A DNA stretch of 64,000 nt from Mermis nigrescens (GCA_036768485.1 JAVLUZ010000272.1:120034-184033), one strand, 5' to 3'. Positions 1 to 10,960 are shown, counted from the first letter of the stretch. Program-made: numbers and translations. The notes: generated from the sequence alone by a model not told the origin.

Positions 1-49
1 AATATAGGAATTCAGAAATGATTCTGATCTGGCATAATTGTTGATCCAT
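1..49 (-). pseudogene. pPolB 5' end, cut by window edge
   Basis: The minus strand from 49 leftwards starts with ATGGATCAACAATT, the same start as the plus-strand pPolB at 1204, and continues with similar sequence rich in His and Gln codons. Only about 16 codons lie in the window. Its TATA box is at 182-189. It is the mirrored partner of the polymerase at 1204-5415; whether it is intact cannot be seen. Confidence 0.5.
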
Positions 50-1061
50 TTTCTTCCAAAAAAGTAGATGAAATAAGTAGCAAATTTGACAAATTAGTCA
101 AGGCGCAAATTGAACAACCGACTGATCAGCAGACAAAATTCCTATAAAATAAGAGAACTAGTTTTATCTTTGAATTGACTCCTTATATACCAAAAGTGGT
201 GTACTAAAAAAATTAGTATACTAATATTTTCAGCCAATCAGAAACGAGCTGGCATAGTGCCAACCAATCAAAAGTCAACAAATTAGTGTACTAATTAAAC
301 GTGTTCAGACGTGTTCAGACAGACAAAGAATTGACATACTAAAAAAGTAGTGCTGTATCAAATTCAATTCAGACAGGCTGCAAAATTAGCATACTAAAAT
401 TGGTATATCAAAGAGAAAAATTATCAAAATTGGCATGGCAACTAAATAAAATCAACCATAACATAAAAAACTCAAAATTAGCACTAACTATGCTATGCTA
501 TTCATTAAATTGATAAAAAGAGCCAAAAATTAGCATACACATGCATTCATTGCATAACCTAAAAATTAGCATAGCCATGCATTCTCATTACTTAACTTAC
601 ATAGAAATAGACCAAAAATTAGCATTAGACTGATAAAAGAAATAAAAGAAAAACTGTATTAAATTTATAAAAAGAATTAAAAAATAGCATATGTGTGCTA
701 CATATATTACTACAACAGATGAAAATTAACATACTTATGTGGGTAAACATAACTGGTAAAAAACAATTCAAATTATCATATACTGATATTAATGACTATT
801 ATTAAAAAGCAAAAATAACCATATGCATACATATATTAATGTATCATGCATAGCAAATGCTAATTTTTCTGTCTGTTTTCTCCTTTTGATACACTAATTT
901 TTTAGTATGCTAATTTTTGACACATCTGAATGGATTGTTATGATACCTATATAATTATTTTCTAATTTGCTAACTTTCAATTGGTTGGCACTAATACATG
1001 AAAACTCCTTCTGATTGTGAAAATATTAGTATACTAGAGAAAGTTTTTATTTTATTTTGGT

Positions 1062-1069
1062 ATATAAGG
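1062..1069 (+). promoter_or_regulatory. TATA box of pPolB, element A
   Basis: GGTATATAAGGAGCCGAC lies 142 bases upstream of the ATG at 1204. The same string (with one or two changes) precedes pPolB in element B at 41002-41009 on the minus strand, and its mirror sits at 182-189. Conservation across diverged copies supports a real core promoter. Confidence 0.6.
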
Positions 1070-1203
1070 AGCCGACCAAAGAGCAAGACTAGTCTCTTCT
1101 TATTTTACTTAATTTTGTCTACTGATGCATTGATTTATTTTCAATTTTAGCTCTGATCAATTTGTCAAGTACTCACTTATTTTGTCTACTTTATTGGAAG
1201 AAA

Positions 1204-4200
1204 ATGGATCAACAATTGCACAAGCATCAGAATCATTCAATTCCCCGACATCAATCGCAACTGCTGAAAACTAAAAGGACATTATCACCTCCTGGATTTG
1301 GATTAATAACCCGGCTTTGACTAACGCTATATGGAGAAATGGATCAACCTCATGCACAACACCTCACTAACAACCGCCATTTGTCAACTTGCGGTTGAAG
1401 AAAACACTCGACTGCTGCGGTGCCCGACCGACTCTGGAATTGCTGCAGCAAATGGTGGATTTGGAGCTGTGCGGGCAGGCTTCTCAGCGTATTGACATAT
1501 ATTTTGAAAAATTTGTTGAAAAGGGGCTAAAAAGACTTGAGTTTGGATCTGTAGCGTTCTGGAATGCCATCTTGGGAGAGCGGGATGAAGGCAGAGAGCA
1601 GTTTGGTGGTGGCCTGTCTTTGAACGAGTTTTACGAGGTGGGCGAGATGTATTGCTTAAGGGTGCGGACGTTGACACCGACGCTTGGGGGTACAGCCTAT
1701 GGCTGAGAAAGCGCACGAATGAGGTCCACAATTTTGGACATCTCGTGATCAGTTTTGATCATGCGCTTGAGCGAATTTTAGATGGCTGTGCTCCCGAGGA
1801 TATGGTGGGGTGAGCAAATACATCCCTCTCACCATTTCCACCGAGTTTTATTCCTTCTCACCACCGCCAGCTCCTGAATGCCAACCGCATCCTGAGCGTG
1901 GTGATGCGATGAGTCAATCCAGCACGATTTTAATTTTAATGATCTGCTTTTTGGAATGTAATTATTGTTGACGCCCCTATGGGAGCCGGGGGAACCATTA
2001 AGAAGTTGGGTAAAAAAACGCGCATTGTTAATTGGGGAAACACAGGATACCATTGCGGGAACAGGGGCTGTTTTATTGAAATTCAAAATAATGATAAATT
2101 GTGCTGCCCGGGCCACGGTTGTTGCTTGTGCTCGCCTCGACAGGGATAAAAAGGAGGGAAAGTATTAGGAAGGGGGATAAGTGGGGTGGGACCCTGCAGA
2201 AGAAATTAGCCATTGAGCTAATGGGAGCTGCAGGTCAGGCAACATGAGAGACCCTGTGGCTTGGATGAGGTAGCAAAAATTCAAAATTATTTAACCCCAT
2301 AATTTTCAAATTAAAATTTATTCTAAAGATCATATGGATGCTTTAATTTATGCCGTCCTGACTCTGATAAAATCATTCATTTATATCTTCATCATAACCA
2401 CTTTGATGTTATTACGCACATGCCAGCATTCTTTGGCGCGTCTTACTGCAAAATATGCGATGAGTTATAGTAATTCTGAAAATCATATTTGTAATAGAGG
2501 CGCATGCACTTGTTGCAGTACTACCCCCCCCCCAATGTGCATTTGATAATTGGAAATCTTGTTCTGATTGTAATAGATGGTTTATGAGCAAAAGTTGTTT
2601 TAATAATCATAAAACGAGCCAAAAAATTTAAAAAGGGCGAAAAATTCCGCCTGTTGGTTTGCTCAACCGTCAGTCGTTGTAAAAAATGCAATCAATTATT
2701 GAAAACAAGTAAAAACGGTAAAAATCATGAATGCAGTCAAATTTATTGTACTACTTGTTCTATGTATGTTGATAAAGTTAATCACAAATGTTATATGATG
2801 CCCATACCCCCCGATTCTGAACCCAAACAAAAACCTACTTTTATTTTCTTCGATTTTGAAACTTGTCAGGGACAAAGAGTTTGGCAGAAATAAACAAGGG
2901 GATAAAAATTTCTTGCACACCCCCAATTGCTGTGTTGCGTATAAAGTCTGCAGAAACTTGTATAAATGAAGAGTTGGGAAATTGCGCTAAATGTGGGTTT
3001 AATAAATTTTATTTTTCTGGTCAAAACTGCTTAAACGAGTTTTGTCACTGGTTATTGTAAAGAAAATGAAGGCGCGACTGCACTTGCGCATAATGCTAGT
3101 GGTTTTGATTCTCAGTTTTTATTGCAATATTTAAAATCATGGCACAATTAATCCTAAACTTATTTGTCATAGGCTGCCAATCTTGATGCTTGAAGCAGGA
3201 AGGTGCGGGTCATTGACTCCATGAATTTCTTCCACTCAGCCTCTCATCTCTACCAAAAACATTCGGGATTTTGGAACTAAAAAAAGGGTATTTCTACCAT
3301 TTTTTTAATACACTCGAAAACTGGAACTATTCTGGCGGCCTTCCCAATATTGACTTTACGCCCCCAATAATATGAAGGAAGAGGCGCGTACAGAGTTTTT
3401 GAACTGGTATGCGCAAGAAAAATTGTTAAATAAACCGTTTAATTTGCAAAAAGAATTAATGGAATATTGCGAATCTGATGTTGATATTTTAACACGTTGC
3501 TGTTTAAAGTTTAGGCAAATTTTTATTTCTGAAATGGGGGTTGATCCCTTCCTTGTTAGTATTACTATTGCTTTGGCTTGTAATTACATTTTTCGTAAAA
3601 ATTTCCTAACCCCCAAACCGTCGGCATTGTGCCGCATGGTGGGTATTTAAGTAAAGAAAATCAATCAATAATTGCGTTAAAATGGTTAAAATATATTTCT
3701 GAAAGTCAAAATATTCATATTCGTCATAAATTAAACGGGGGCGAAATTAAAATCGGCAAATATAAAGTTGATGGTATTTGCGGTAAAACAATTTATGAAT
3801 TCAAGGGTTGTTATTTTCATGGTTGTCCTAAATGCATGTCTGATTGTAAAAATTAACTGCTGATAAACGTACTGCTGAAGAAGCGTATTTTTCTACTGTT
3901 GATCGTAAAATGCTTTTGCAAAGTCTTGGCTATACTGTTATTGAAAAATGAGAATGCGAGTTAAAAAAAGGAATTAAACGAAAATTGGGAAATGAAAAAA
4001 TATTTTGACGAACTTTAATTAATTACGCCTCTAGGCCCCCGTGAAGCTTTTTACGGGGGTCGCACTAATGCTATTAAATTATTGCACATTTGCGCGCCTA
4101 ATGAAAAAATTGAATATGTAGATGTTTGTAGTTTGTACCCATGGGGTTGCAAAACCGGGGAATTTCCACTCGGCTATCCACAAATTTTTACGGAAAATTT

Positions 4201-5415
4201 TAACCCACTTTCGGAAAAAACTTATAACGGCATTATTAAATGCACCTTTATCCCCCCAAGAGGCCTCTTCCACCCTGTCCTCCCCTACCGTTATGACGGC
4301 AAGTTATTGTTTCCTCTATGTAAGCAATGCGTTCTTGATAAAGTTGACGATTGCGAGCATTCTGATGTGCAGCGCACGATTATGGGGGCTTGGATTAGTT
4401 TAGAAATTTATAAAGCTCTCGAACTTGGATATAAAATTTTAAAAATTCACGAAATTTGGCATTACTCAAATTTGGATAAGTACGACCCAACCAGCAAGAC
4501 TGGCGGTCTTTTTACCGCTTATATAAATAAGTTCTTGCGTTTAAAGCAGCAAGCGGACGGATACCCTTCCAATTGTAAGACTGATACCGATAAAGCTGAT
4601 TATATTGCTAATTATGAACGCATTGAAGGTATTGCGCTTGATTCTAGTAAAATTGAGAAGAATGCTGGCATGCGCTCGCTCGCTAAACTTATGCTAAATT
4701 CTTTTGGGGTAAATTCGGACAAAGAAATAATATGTCTCAAATTAAATATATTTCTGATCCTAAAGAATTTACTAATTTAATGTTTGATTCTGCTAAAGAA
4801 ATCAGATCTATGCGGTTTATTGGAGAAAATATCATTTGCTGCACTTATATTGTTGAAGACGAATTTTTGGAAGCTCTTAATAATACTAATCCCATCATTG
4901 CCTCTTATGTCACGTGTCAGGCGCGCTTGAAATTATATACTTATTTGGAAAAGTTGCAGGACCGACTTCTGTATATGGATACAGACTCGGTAATTTATTT
5001 AAGCAGGCCGGATGATCAATATACGGTGCCAATCGGCCCGTATTTGGGCAATATGACGAATGAATTGCGAGCGTTTGGCAAAAACGCGTACATTTCCAAA
5101 TTTGTTTCGGGCGGACCGAAAAATTATGCCTACCGCGTCACGACTGATGGAAGAAATATGGTGCACAAGGTGCAGAAGTCTAAAGGTTTCAATTTGAATT
5201 ATTCTGTTAAACAAGAAATTACTTTTGACTATTTGAAAAAAATGGTGGTTGGATTTTCTTTAGGTGAGGAATACATGAGGACAATTGTGGAAAAGAGAAT
5301 TTTAAGGCATGGTGAACACAATATTTTAACTAGCATGTGTAAGAAAGATTATCGGGTTGTGTACGATAAAAGATGCCTCTTCCCCAACTATTGTACGCTA
5401 CCGTTCGGTTTTTAA
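1204..5415 (+). pseudogene. pPolB: Protein-primed family B DNA polymerase (Polinton/adintovirus type), degenerate
   Basis: This would replicate a linear double-stranded genome by protein priming. Visible in order: an N-terminal region with the family pattern, now broken; two Cys/His-rich zinc-binding stretches (about 2470-2780); exonuclease motif I, FDFET, near 2855; motif II, NASGFDSQF, near 3095; motif III, YCESDVDIL, near 3468; the P-HGG-YLS region near 3625; polymerase motif A, DVCSLYP, near 4122; motif B, KLMLNSFG, near 4690, where the aromatic-Gly part is disturbed; motif C, YMDTDSVIY, near 4975; and a C-terminus ending in LPFGF. At least eight frameshifts or stops separate these pieces, so it is a pseudogene. 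A second copy lies inverted at 36620-40735 and is better preserved. The spread of about 4.2 kb fits the family. The start at 1204 follows the conserved TATA box; a duplicated ATGGATCAAC also occurs at 1339. Confidence 0.93.
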
Positions 5416-5429
5416 TTATTTCTGGTTTA

Positions 5430-5830
5430 CCCGTGCCTTATTTTATTATTTGACCCTCTGACCGTCATTTTTTGTTTATTTTGTTCCTCTGGCCAGTACC
5501 TGTCTTGAAACAAAGCGTGACTGGACAAGACATCATTTTGTTTAGTTCTTATTTTTGTGTATTTCGTTCCTCTGGCCAGTACCTGTCTTGAAACACAGCG
5601 TGACTGGACAAGACGTCATTTTGTTTTGTTCATATGACGGTCATGGTTACTATTTCGTTTTTTCTCGCCTGCCTGTCGGATCTACCTGAAAAGAGCAAGT
5701 GCCGGTGGGTAGTCGAAACACGGGTTGAGTTTTTTGTTTATTTCGTTCCTCTGGCCGGTACCTGTCCGAAAAACAGCGTGACCGGACAAGACGTCATTAT
5801 TTTTATTTTATTAGAGAAATAGTAAAAACC
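5430..5830 (+). repeat. Repeats downstream of pPolB (CCAGTACCTGTC / GCGTGACTGG units)
   Basis: Three clear copies (near 5484, 5570 and 5746) and one diverged copy (near 5660) of a unit containing TTCCTCTGGCCAGTACCTGTC followed by AGCGTGACTGGACAAGACGTCATT. The start and end of each core can pair (CCAGT with ACTGG), so each could form a small stem. The array begins just after the pPolB stop and is conserved, inverted, in element B at 36230-36590. No ORF is supported here. Confidence 0.7.
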
Positions 5831-6079
5831 GGGACAGTAGCGCATACCCGTAAATAAGTAAAAGGCATCATTGTTGTATATAAACCGGTAGTCTTTTTTG
5901 TACATTCTAGCTAAAATATTGTCGTGTTTTTCATCCCTTTAAATTTCCATTTCCATTTTTGTATTATCGTGTTCCTTCATCTATTCCGGATGCCAACGGA
6001 AAAAAAGAAGAAGAAAATTTAAAAAATCGAAACCATCAGCCCAAATTTGGCTGAATGTAAAATTTATTATTTCTTTTAT

Positions 6080-6170
6080 TTTATACCGTTATTTAAATAA
6101 AGCGACCTGCGATAGATCATGCCTCCTCGTGGCGCAGGTTGGACCCTTTGCATTCGCAAAGGTGACTAAC
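6080..6170 (+). other. Conserved structured segment with box-A-like sequence, element A copy
   Basis: Contains TGGCGCAGGTTGG, which fits a tRNA-type box A, a potential ACCTGCG/CGCAGGT stem around it, and a downstream hairpin CCTTTGC-ATTC-GCAAAGG. The same segment is present on the minus strand of element B (35577-35650), where both stems are kept while the hairpin loop differs. No T-arm (TTCGA) follows, so this is not a complete tRNA. It could be a tRNA-derived or other structured RNA, or a regulatory element. Confidence 0.45.
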
Positions 6171-7560
6171 AGGATCTTATTATTTTTTATTAAGATATAC
6201 GTAAATTCAAGAAAATTTAGCTTTATCTCGATTTTTGAATATATTATTAAAATCCCTTTATTTTTAGCTAATGCATGTTTAATTAATGAATTTTTTCTCA
6301 GAACTAGTTTAAGAAATTTGCGTATGTTTCGTTTCCTAAGTAATTATTATTGTATCTATTTCGTATATTTTACCCCCGACCCTTTTGAGAGGCAATGGTT
6401 GGCGACGAATCGAACTTGCCGCACATATGGTGGGTTTATTTTTACGAAAAGCGGAGTAAGGGGGCAAAAATTGAAACTCAGAGGGCCTCGTATTTATTTT
6501 AAGTTCTATTTTTAAGATTTTTCTTTATTTTTAAGTTTTTTCTTTATTTTTAAGTTTTTCTTTATTTTAAATTCTTTTTATAATCCCCACTAAATTGGTA
6601 TACTGATATTCTTAATGTTTGGGCGCCTAAAAGCGATATATTTAGTTTTAGTTTTTTTCTTTATTTTTAAGATTTTCTTCTTAAATTTAATTCATTTATT
6701 AACACATCTAAAATTAGTATACTAAAATTCTTGATTTTTGGAAATGCAGCGCCGAAAATGGATATTGGTGTACTAATATTGATGCAGTAGAATTGGCGTG
6801 CTAAAATTGTATATTACGTAATTGATACGCTAAAATTAGTAGACTTGGAATAAAATGTTTGGGAGGACTGGGGAGGGTAGTATTTTCATATGTCCCGAAA
6901 AGCAAAAGCACAAAATCCATTTTAGATACTAGTTTTACGCTGTATAGCATAAGATACGTTATATGGGTGGGCATCCTTAGTCTTAGTTTAGTCCGACTCG
7001 TCCCGCTTAAATTCATATGATTCGTCCACGATTGCTTTATCCGTCGACCTGAAAAACCAAAAGCGATATAATTAATCTTAGTTTAACTGGGGTTGGGACT
7101 GAGTAAGCGTAGGACACGTTGTTGGGGGGTCCATCGCCGCAAAAATGATGCAATTGTGATCATAGAATTATCATTTTCTGTTTATTTTGTAATGTCCTTT
7201 TGTTTGCATGGTTTTATATGATGATTATGATTATTGAAAATCGTTATTAACAATATTTTTACATGAGTACAATGATGCACTCCCTTCAAGGCACTTATGG
7301 TACCTTTGATACATAAAAAACAAAAACAATTATCATCATATGATGCGTCCACCATAGGGCCGATTAATTTGTCCGACGGTAGTTTAGTCTTAGTTTAACT
7401 CGGGTACCGCGTGCCGCCTCCCATCACTGGCGGTCCCCCAGTCTGCATAGGACACGCTGATTGAAGGGAGGGTCCGTCCACGACCCACCTACGCTTAATT
7501 AGGTTCAGGTCTCTAATTGGCTCGGCTAGGCTGGTGAATGTCCGGTCACTGGCTTACTTT
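6171..7560. other. Gene-poor terminal region of element A
   Basis: No ORF here shows a recognisable protein. The stretch is AT-rich with runs of TTTATTTTTAAG (6500-6700), several TTAGTATACTAA-type words (6595, 6715, 6770, 6830), and repeated blocks around AGTCTTAGTTTAACT (6980, 7070, 7385). GTAGGACACGTTG-type blocks near 7105, 7445 and 7970 are shared with the left terminus of element B. It lies where element B carries its F-box and TBP genes, which I cannot find here. Confidence 0.5.
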
Positions 7561-7803
7561 ACATTTAGGCTTGGATTCGGGGGTTGCACTCCCTAACTAT
7601 TTATTAGTACACCAATTCCGCTTAACTATTGCGGTTTACACTTACGCTTAGTTTACACTTAGGCTTCAATTCGGGGGTTGCACTCTCTAACTATTTATTA
7701 GTACACCAATTCCGGTTAACTATTGCGGTTTACACTTACACTTAGTTTACACTTAGGCTTCAATTCGAGAGTTGCACTCCCTAACTATTTATTAGTACAC
7801 CAA
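7560..7803 (+). repeat. Tandem repeat, about 92-bp unit, 2.7 copies
   Basis: The unit runs from TTTACACTTAGGCTTCAATTC through TTGCACTCCCTAACTATTTATTAGTACACCAATTCCG and a GTTAACTATTGCGG block, then repeats. Copies start near 7560, 7655 and 7748 and differ by few bases. It lies within the subterminal part of element A. Confidence 0.8.
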
Positions 7804-7804
7804 T

Positions 7805-7884
7805 TTGGGCTCGCTCAGGTTAACTCTCAATTTTATTCTACCAAAAATTAGTATACTAACTCCAGTAAGCCACCCTTAACTACT
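7805..7884. repeat. Polinton-type terminus ending at 7884
   Basis: Read on the minus strand from 7884 this begins AGTAGTTAAGGGTGGC and continues with TTAGTATACTAATTTTTGG, matching the termini of element B (32575 and 49954). The following bases GATGTA would be its target-site copy, but the other end lies outside the window. A second terminus follows at 8306. Confidence 0.6.
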
Positions 7885-8306
7885 GATGTAATGCTCATTA
7901 TATACATACATATGTAGTATGACTTTGGAGCTAGGCTTAGGAGGGTCTGGGGTTTCCACTCACTGAGCATAGGACACGTGGTCTTTGGGGGTCCATCACA
8001 GGCCACCCAGAATTTCGGCCTCATTTAGGCTCCTCAACTACTTTTAGTACACAAATCCTACCCCCACCTTCGTCCGCCAGAATTAGTCTACTAAAGTTTT
8101 CGTTGACATCAAATTAGGGTCGCTAGGGTTCTTTGGACCTCCCAAAATTTTAGTACACCAATTTGGGCTTGCTCAAGTCAGCTATTTATTAGTCTACCAA
8201 ATTTTTAGTACACTAATCTTGGCGTGCTCGGGCCTGCCCCTGCCGCCTATGCTACAACGTGTCCTATGCTTAACCATTGCGCCCCAGGGTCCTCCCCTTA
8301 ACTACT
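7885..8306. repeat. Second Polinton-type terminus ending at 8306
   Basis: Read on the minus strand from 8306 this starts AGTAGTTAAGGGGAGGACCC and then GGGGCGCAATGGTTAAGCAT, matching the left terminus of element B (32575-32940) over about 370 bases. It shares the GCATAGGACACG, GGCCACCCAGAATT and GGCGGACG blocks. The next bases, TAGGTG, would be the target duplication. It is either the outer end of element A or the remnant of an older element into which A inserted at 7884. Confidence 0.7.
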
Positions 8307-8405
8307 TAGGTGGAACAGACGATCTATTGGGAAAACGCCTGCAAATGTATTATTATGTATGAGAATTTTGAATATTTCAATAGTGTTCATGTTTATGCAT
8401 CTAGT

Positions 8406-9690
8406 TCATGAAACGTGTTTCAGGTTTTTATCAATCATTATTGAGTTATCAAATTCAGCATATATAATGAATTCAATGCCAGAATCGGGTAAATTCTCAG
8501 AAAACCTCAACATTGGTGATGCTTGTTGTTCCTTCATGGACTAGGTCCCAGTGTCCTCCATCATCTGCATCAGGAGTCAAATCAAACACAAAGAAGCAGT
8601 GACTTGTATTAAAGATCTTCTCTGCTAATAAAATTACCTTCATTGCCCAATATCTAATGCATCAAACATCTGAGTATAAGGCTTGCAAGTACCTGTCAAG
8701 TTAAAATGAAATGTTGAGTGGGTAGGCAGGATACATTATACCTCCACACGTTACTTTTACATCATTTATGCTGAACGGTCTGAAGTTGAAAGGCGATTTT
8801 GCTAGATTGCCTCGATAAGCACTGCCTTCAACACAAGCAAACACTATACGCCTAGGCAGCTGACCAGTAAACAATGTATAATTGGGCGTTTCTCTAGCAG
8901 GATTTGAAATGTGCAAATTGGTCGAAGCTACTCTCCTTATGGGATATTTTGCTGTATAAGGAAAGCATTGTTTGCTCAAGAGCTAAATTCACAGTGTCCA
9001 AAGCCTCAACTTTTCGAATAAAAAATTTCATTTGTGAGACTTTCAAGTCAAGGCTGACATCCTCAAAGCACTGCAAAACAAACGCATTAATTTCTGTGTA
9101 ATTCTAGGCGGAAGTTGGTAAAATTAACTAAATATCTGTCTTGCAAGAACATGTCAATGTGCAGGGAGGCCGCAACTTCCACAACATTTTCATCTTTGAA
9201 CATTTTTTGAACGTTTTTTGAAAGCTTCATTGTCTTTTGTGTCAACATCACTTCCACCTTTGTGAAAGTACAGCGCAGATTGCAAATATGTCTTAGCATC
9301 ATACCCATAATTTAATTTGGTTTCAAAATACGATCTATATGCATATTTATCAGAGCTGTCAAAAACTAATTTGCCTCCTAAAAAGCATTTTACCTGCTTA
9401 AAGAAAGTCTTACCAATAAGATTGATAGGCGCATAGTCAGGCACTGCTGCTCCAGCAACAACTACTGGTTTTTTGATTCTCAGTAGCATTTAAATGTAGT
9501 TTTTATTGAGCTGAATGTAATGTGGATCAGGAGGTACTCTAAATTCATATGGTCCCTCATTAGTAATAGGATTTGTAGGTTGAAATTCATGCCAAAAACC
9601 ACACTTTATCACTACTTGAGTAAGAGGGACCGTGAAAAGGTCCAGTTCAGTCTTGGTACTGGGGATAGATTTTCCGTTTTTGAGAGCCAT
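8406..9690 (-). pseudogene. MCP: Major capsid protein (double jelly-roll, Polinton/adintovirus type), degenerate
   Basis: The product would form the hexon-like capsid shell of a Polinton or adintovirus particle. Recognisable pieces in order: the ELDLFTVPLTQ N-terminus (near 9650); the NLIGKTFFKQVK block with YAYRSYFETKLNYG (9440-9310); the QDRYLVNF block (near 9140); YPIRRV (near 8945); the strongly conserved TGQLPRRIVFACVEGSAYRG and SPFNFRPFSIND blocks (8870-8750); FDLTPDADDG (near 8560); and a C-terminal YAEFDN (near 8450), ending at a TGA at 8406. Five or so frameshifts or stops break it. About 430 codons fits the family's lower range. An in-frame ATG exists at 9711, but the ATG at 9690 lies 41 bases from the TATA box, matching the neighbours, so I prefer it. 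It heads a row of minus-strand virion genes and lies only 100 bases from the terminus at 8306. Confidence 0.9.
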
Positions 9691-9721
9691 TCTTTTGTTT
9701 TGAAAAAGCATCTATCATGCT

Positions 9722-9733
9722 AGTATTTATAGA
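9722..9733 (-). promoter_or_regulatory. TATA box of MCP gene
   Basis: On the minus strand this reads TCTATAAATACT, 41 bases (from TATA to ATG) upstream of the preferred MCP start at 9690. The core TATAAATACT precedes the genes at 10094, 10959 and 11709, so it looks like a shared viral core promoter. Confidence 0.75.
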
Positions 9734-10094
9734 CTTTGGGCGGCTACCAAGACCCTCTTTTTGCTGCTGCTGAAGGGCATGAGAGGCTTCATCAAACAAT
9801 TGAGTAGCTTCTTGCTTTGAGTGTTCTTTAGTAGACTCAAAAAGCTGTTTTCCTGGGCCAAATCAGATGCTATGTTTGAACCTGCAACTAGAGCATGTCT
9901 TCCAACTCGCTTACCAATTGACTGCAAAACTGGGACTGCCATTCTAAAAGCGAACGGAAAAAACTGCCAAGACCTACGCCCAGCTGGTATGGGATGCCTT
10001 TATAACCTTCCAACCCATAGCCTGTTTGGGCAGTCTGCCCTGTGTAGTAGTCCAACCAAATGTTGTAATTGTTAGGATTGAATTGAACGTGCAT
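9727..10094 (-). pseudogene. Small virion protein, pX-like (Polinton/adintovirus), frameshifted
   Basis: The N-terminal part (from 10094) has the family pattern of a Tyr-Tyr-Thr-Gly-Gln block, then a Tyr-Gln-Leu-Gly-Val-Gly-Leu-Gly-x-Phe-Phe-Arg-Ser-Leu segment. After one frameshift near 9945 comes a second half with GKRVGRHALVAGSNIASDL and a basic tail. In adintovirus-like genomes such short Gly-rich basic proteins lie next to the capsid gene and are compared with adenovirus pX; membrane or DNA binding in the virion is inferred from that. The stop overlaps the TATA box of the MCP gene. The TATA box at 10131-10142 supports the start at 10094. Confidence 0.7.
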
Positions 10095-10130
10095 TTTTGT
10101 AATTTTGTTTTGAATAAATTATATATGATA

Positions 10131-10142
10131 AGTATTTATAGA
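10131..10142 (-). promoter_or_regulatory. TATA box of pX-like gene
   Basis: Minus-strand AGTCTATAAATACT lies 46 bases upstream of the ATG at 10094 and overlaps the stop codon of the upstream gene (10136). This is the compact packing expected of a virus genome. Confidence 0.75.
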
Positions 10143-10703
10143 CTTTCATCCCAGTCGAATTCCCCACCTGCAGCAAAAATCTCCTTACCTTGTCTATTTA
10201 CTATACTTTCCAGTGGAACATTTGTGCAATTAAACACTTTCAGCAATTCTTTTGTGCCAGGGTGCCTGCTTATTTTCTTAAGCTCACGTGCAAGATTGTT
10301 AGCTAAATCTGTAATGTTTGAGCCTTCAATTCTATTGTCATCTATCACAAGCTCTCACCATTAGACTCAATTTCAATAAATGGGTTTGTACAAATGTAGT
10401 GAAGAAGGAGTTTTGCCTTTGGGATCTGATTTTGGCATACCAACAAGCACATCTTCATCACTCATTGCATTCTTTGTATCTTCAACTATACTTAGCTCTA
10501 CATGGCTGCTGCTTTTGTTCATATAGTTGTTTAAATCTGTTAAGCACCTGATTGTATTTCATGAGTTTTATTTCAGGAGCTGTCAGTTTTGCTATGCAAA
10601 GTTTTTGCATTTCATTATCTAAGGAATCTAGCACAACATCAATAGGTTTAGTCCGCTCACTGATTTCAGCAGGTATAAGAATCATTTTTTCAGTATGTTT
10701 CAT
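10136..10703 (-). pseudogene. Conserved Polinton/adintovirus-associated protein of unknown function, frameshifted
   Basis: The start MKHTEKMILIPAE with a following LDSLDNEMQKL and a Lys-x-x-x-Tyr-x-x-x-Leu segment is a pattern I associate with small ORFs beside capsid genes in arthropod Polinton-like elements. After a frameshift near 10490 come an acidic Ser/Asp-rich linker and a C-terminal part with RHPGTKELLKVF and a final EFDWDESL. A few stops lie near 10370. The start codon overlaps the stop of the upstream ORF (ATGA), and no separate TATA box is visible, so the two may share a transcript. Its role is not known to me; a virion or assembly protein is only a guess from position. Confidence 0.6.
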
Positions 10704-10959
10704 TTTCTACCAGCTATTGCATCAGCTAACAAACTACCAGCTATTGTTAGTATGGGAGTAAGTAAAGAGAAGAAAAACCACCTTCCTGTATTATAATATC
10801 TTTCTTTTGTTTTGTAGTCGCCTGCTTATTGTTTGCCAGGTATCTAATTTGATTCTGATATCTTCAAAGTTTCTTTATATCCTTTTCATTGGAAGGAATA
10901 TTACCATTCAGAAAGTTGTTTGCACAGTCACAGAGACAAAGGATTTGATCTTTTGCTGG
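10700..10959 (-). pseudogene. Small protein with hydrophobic C-terminus, Polinton-associated
   Basis: Begins just after the TATA box, with KDQILCLCDCANNFLNGNIP, a lysine-rich middle, and a C-terminal QEGGF then LLTPILTIAGSLLADAI segment that looks membrane-associated. One stop (near 10870) and one frameshift (near 10770) break it. The first codon would be CTG at about 10959, so the start is probably mutated. The QxGG-hydrophobic tail is a pattern found in small virion ORFs of this virus group; I give no firm function. The last codon overlaps the next ATG (ATGA at 10700-10703). Confidence 0.5.
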
Positions 10960-10960
10960 C

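Larger units (their letters stand above)
1..1250. repeat. Imperfect inverted repeat between two divergent pPolB 5' ends
   Basis: The two halves read as diverged reverse complements centred near 626. ATGGATCAAC lies on the minus strand at 49 and on the plus strand at 1204. TATATAAG TATA boxes lie on the minus strand at 182-189 and the plus strand at 1062-1069. Between them are AT-rich degenerate repeats built on AAATTAGCATA and TTAGTATACTAA-like words. The same non-coding region occurs once upstream of the pPolB of element B (40736-41500), so the mirrored form is specific to this copy. I see no ORF in the central 1 kb. Confidence 0.7.

Noticed and set aside
6080..6170. Complete tRNA gene
   Set aside because: A box-A-like string and stems are present, but there is no T-arm with TTCGA and the anticodon-like loop would have eight bases.
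6129..6515. 128-codon ORF in the terminal region of element A
   Set aside because: It begins in the structured segment, is Phe/Leu/Ile-rich from AT composition, and has no counterpart at the same place in element B.
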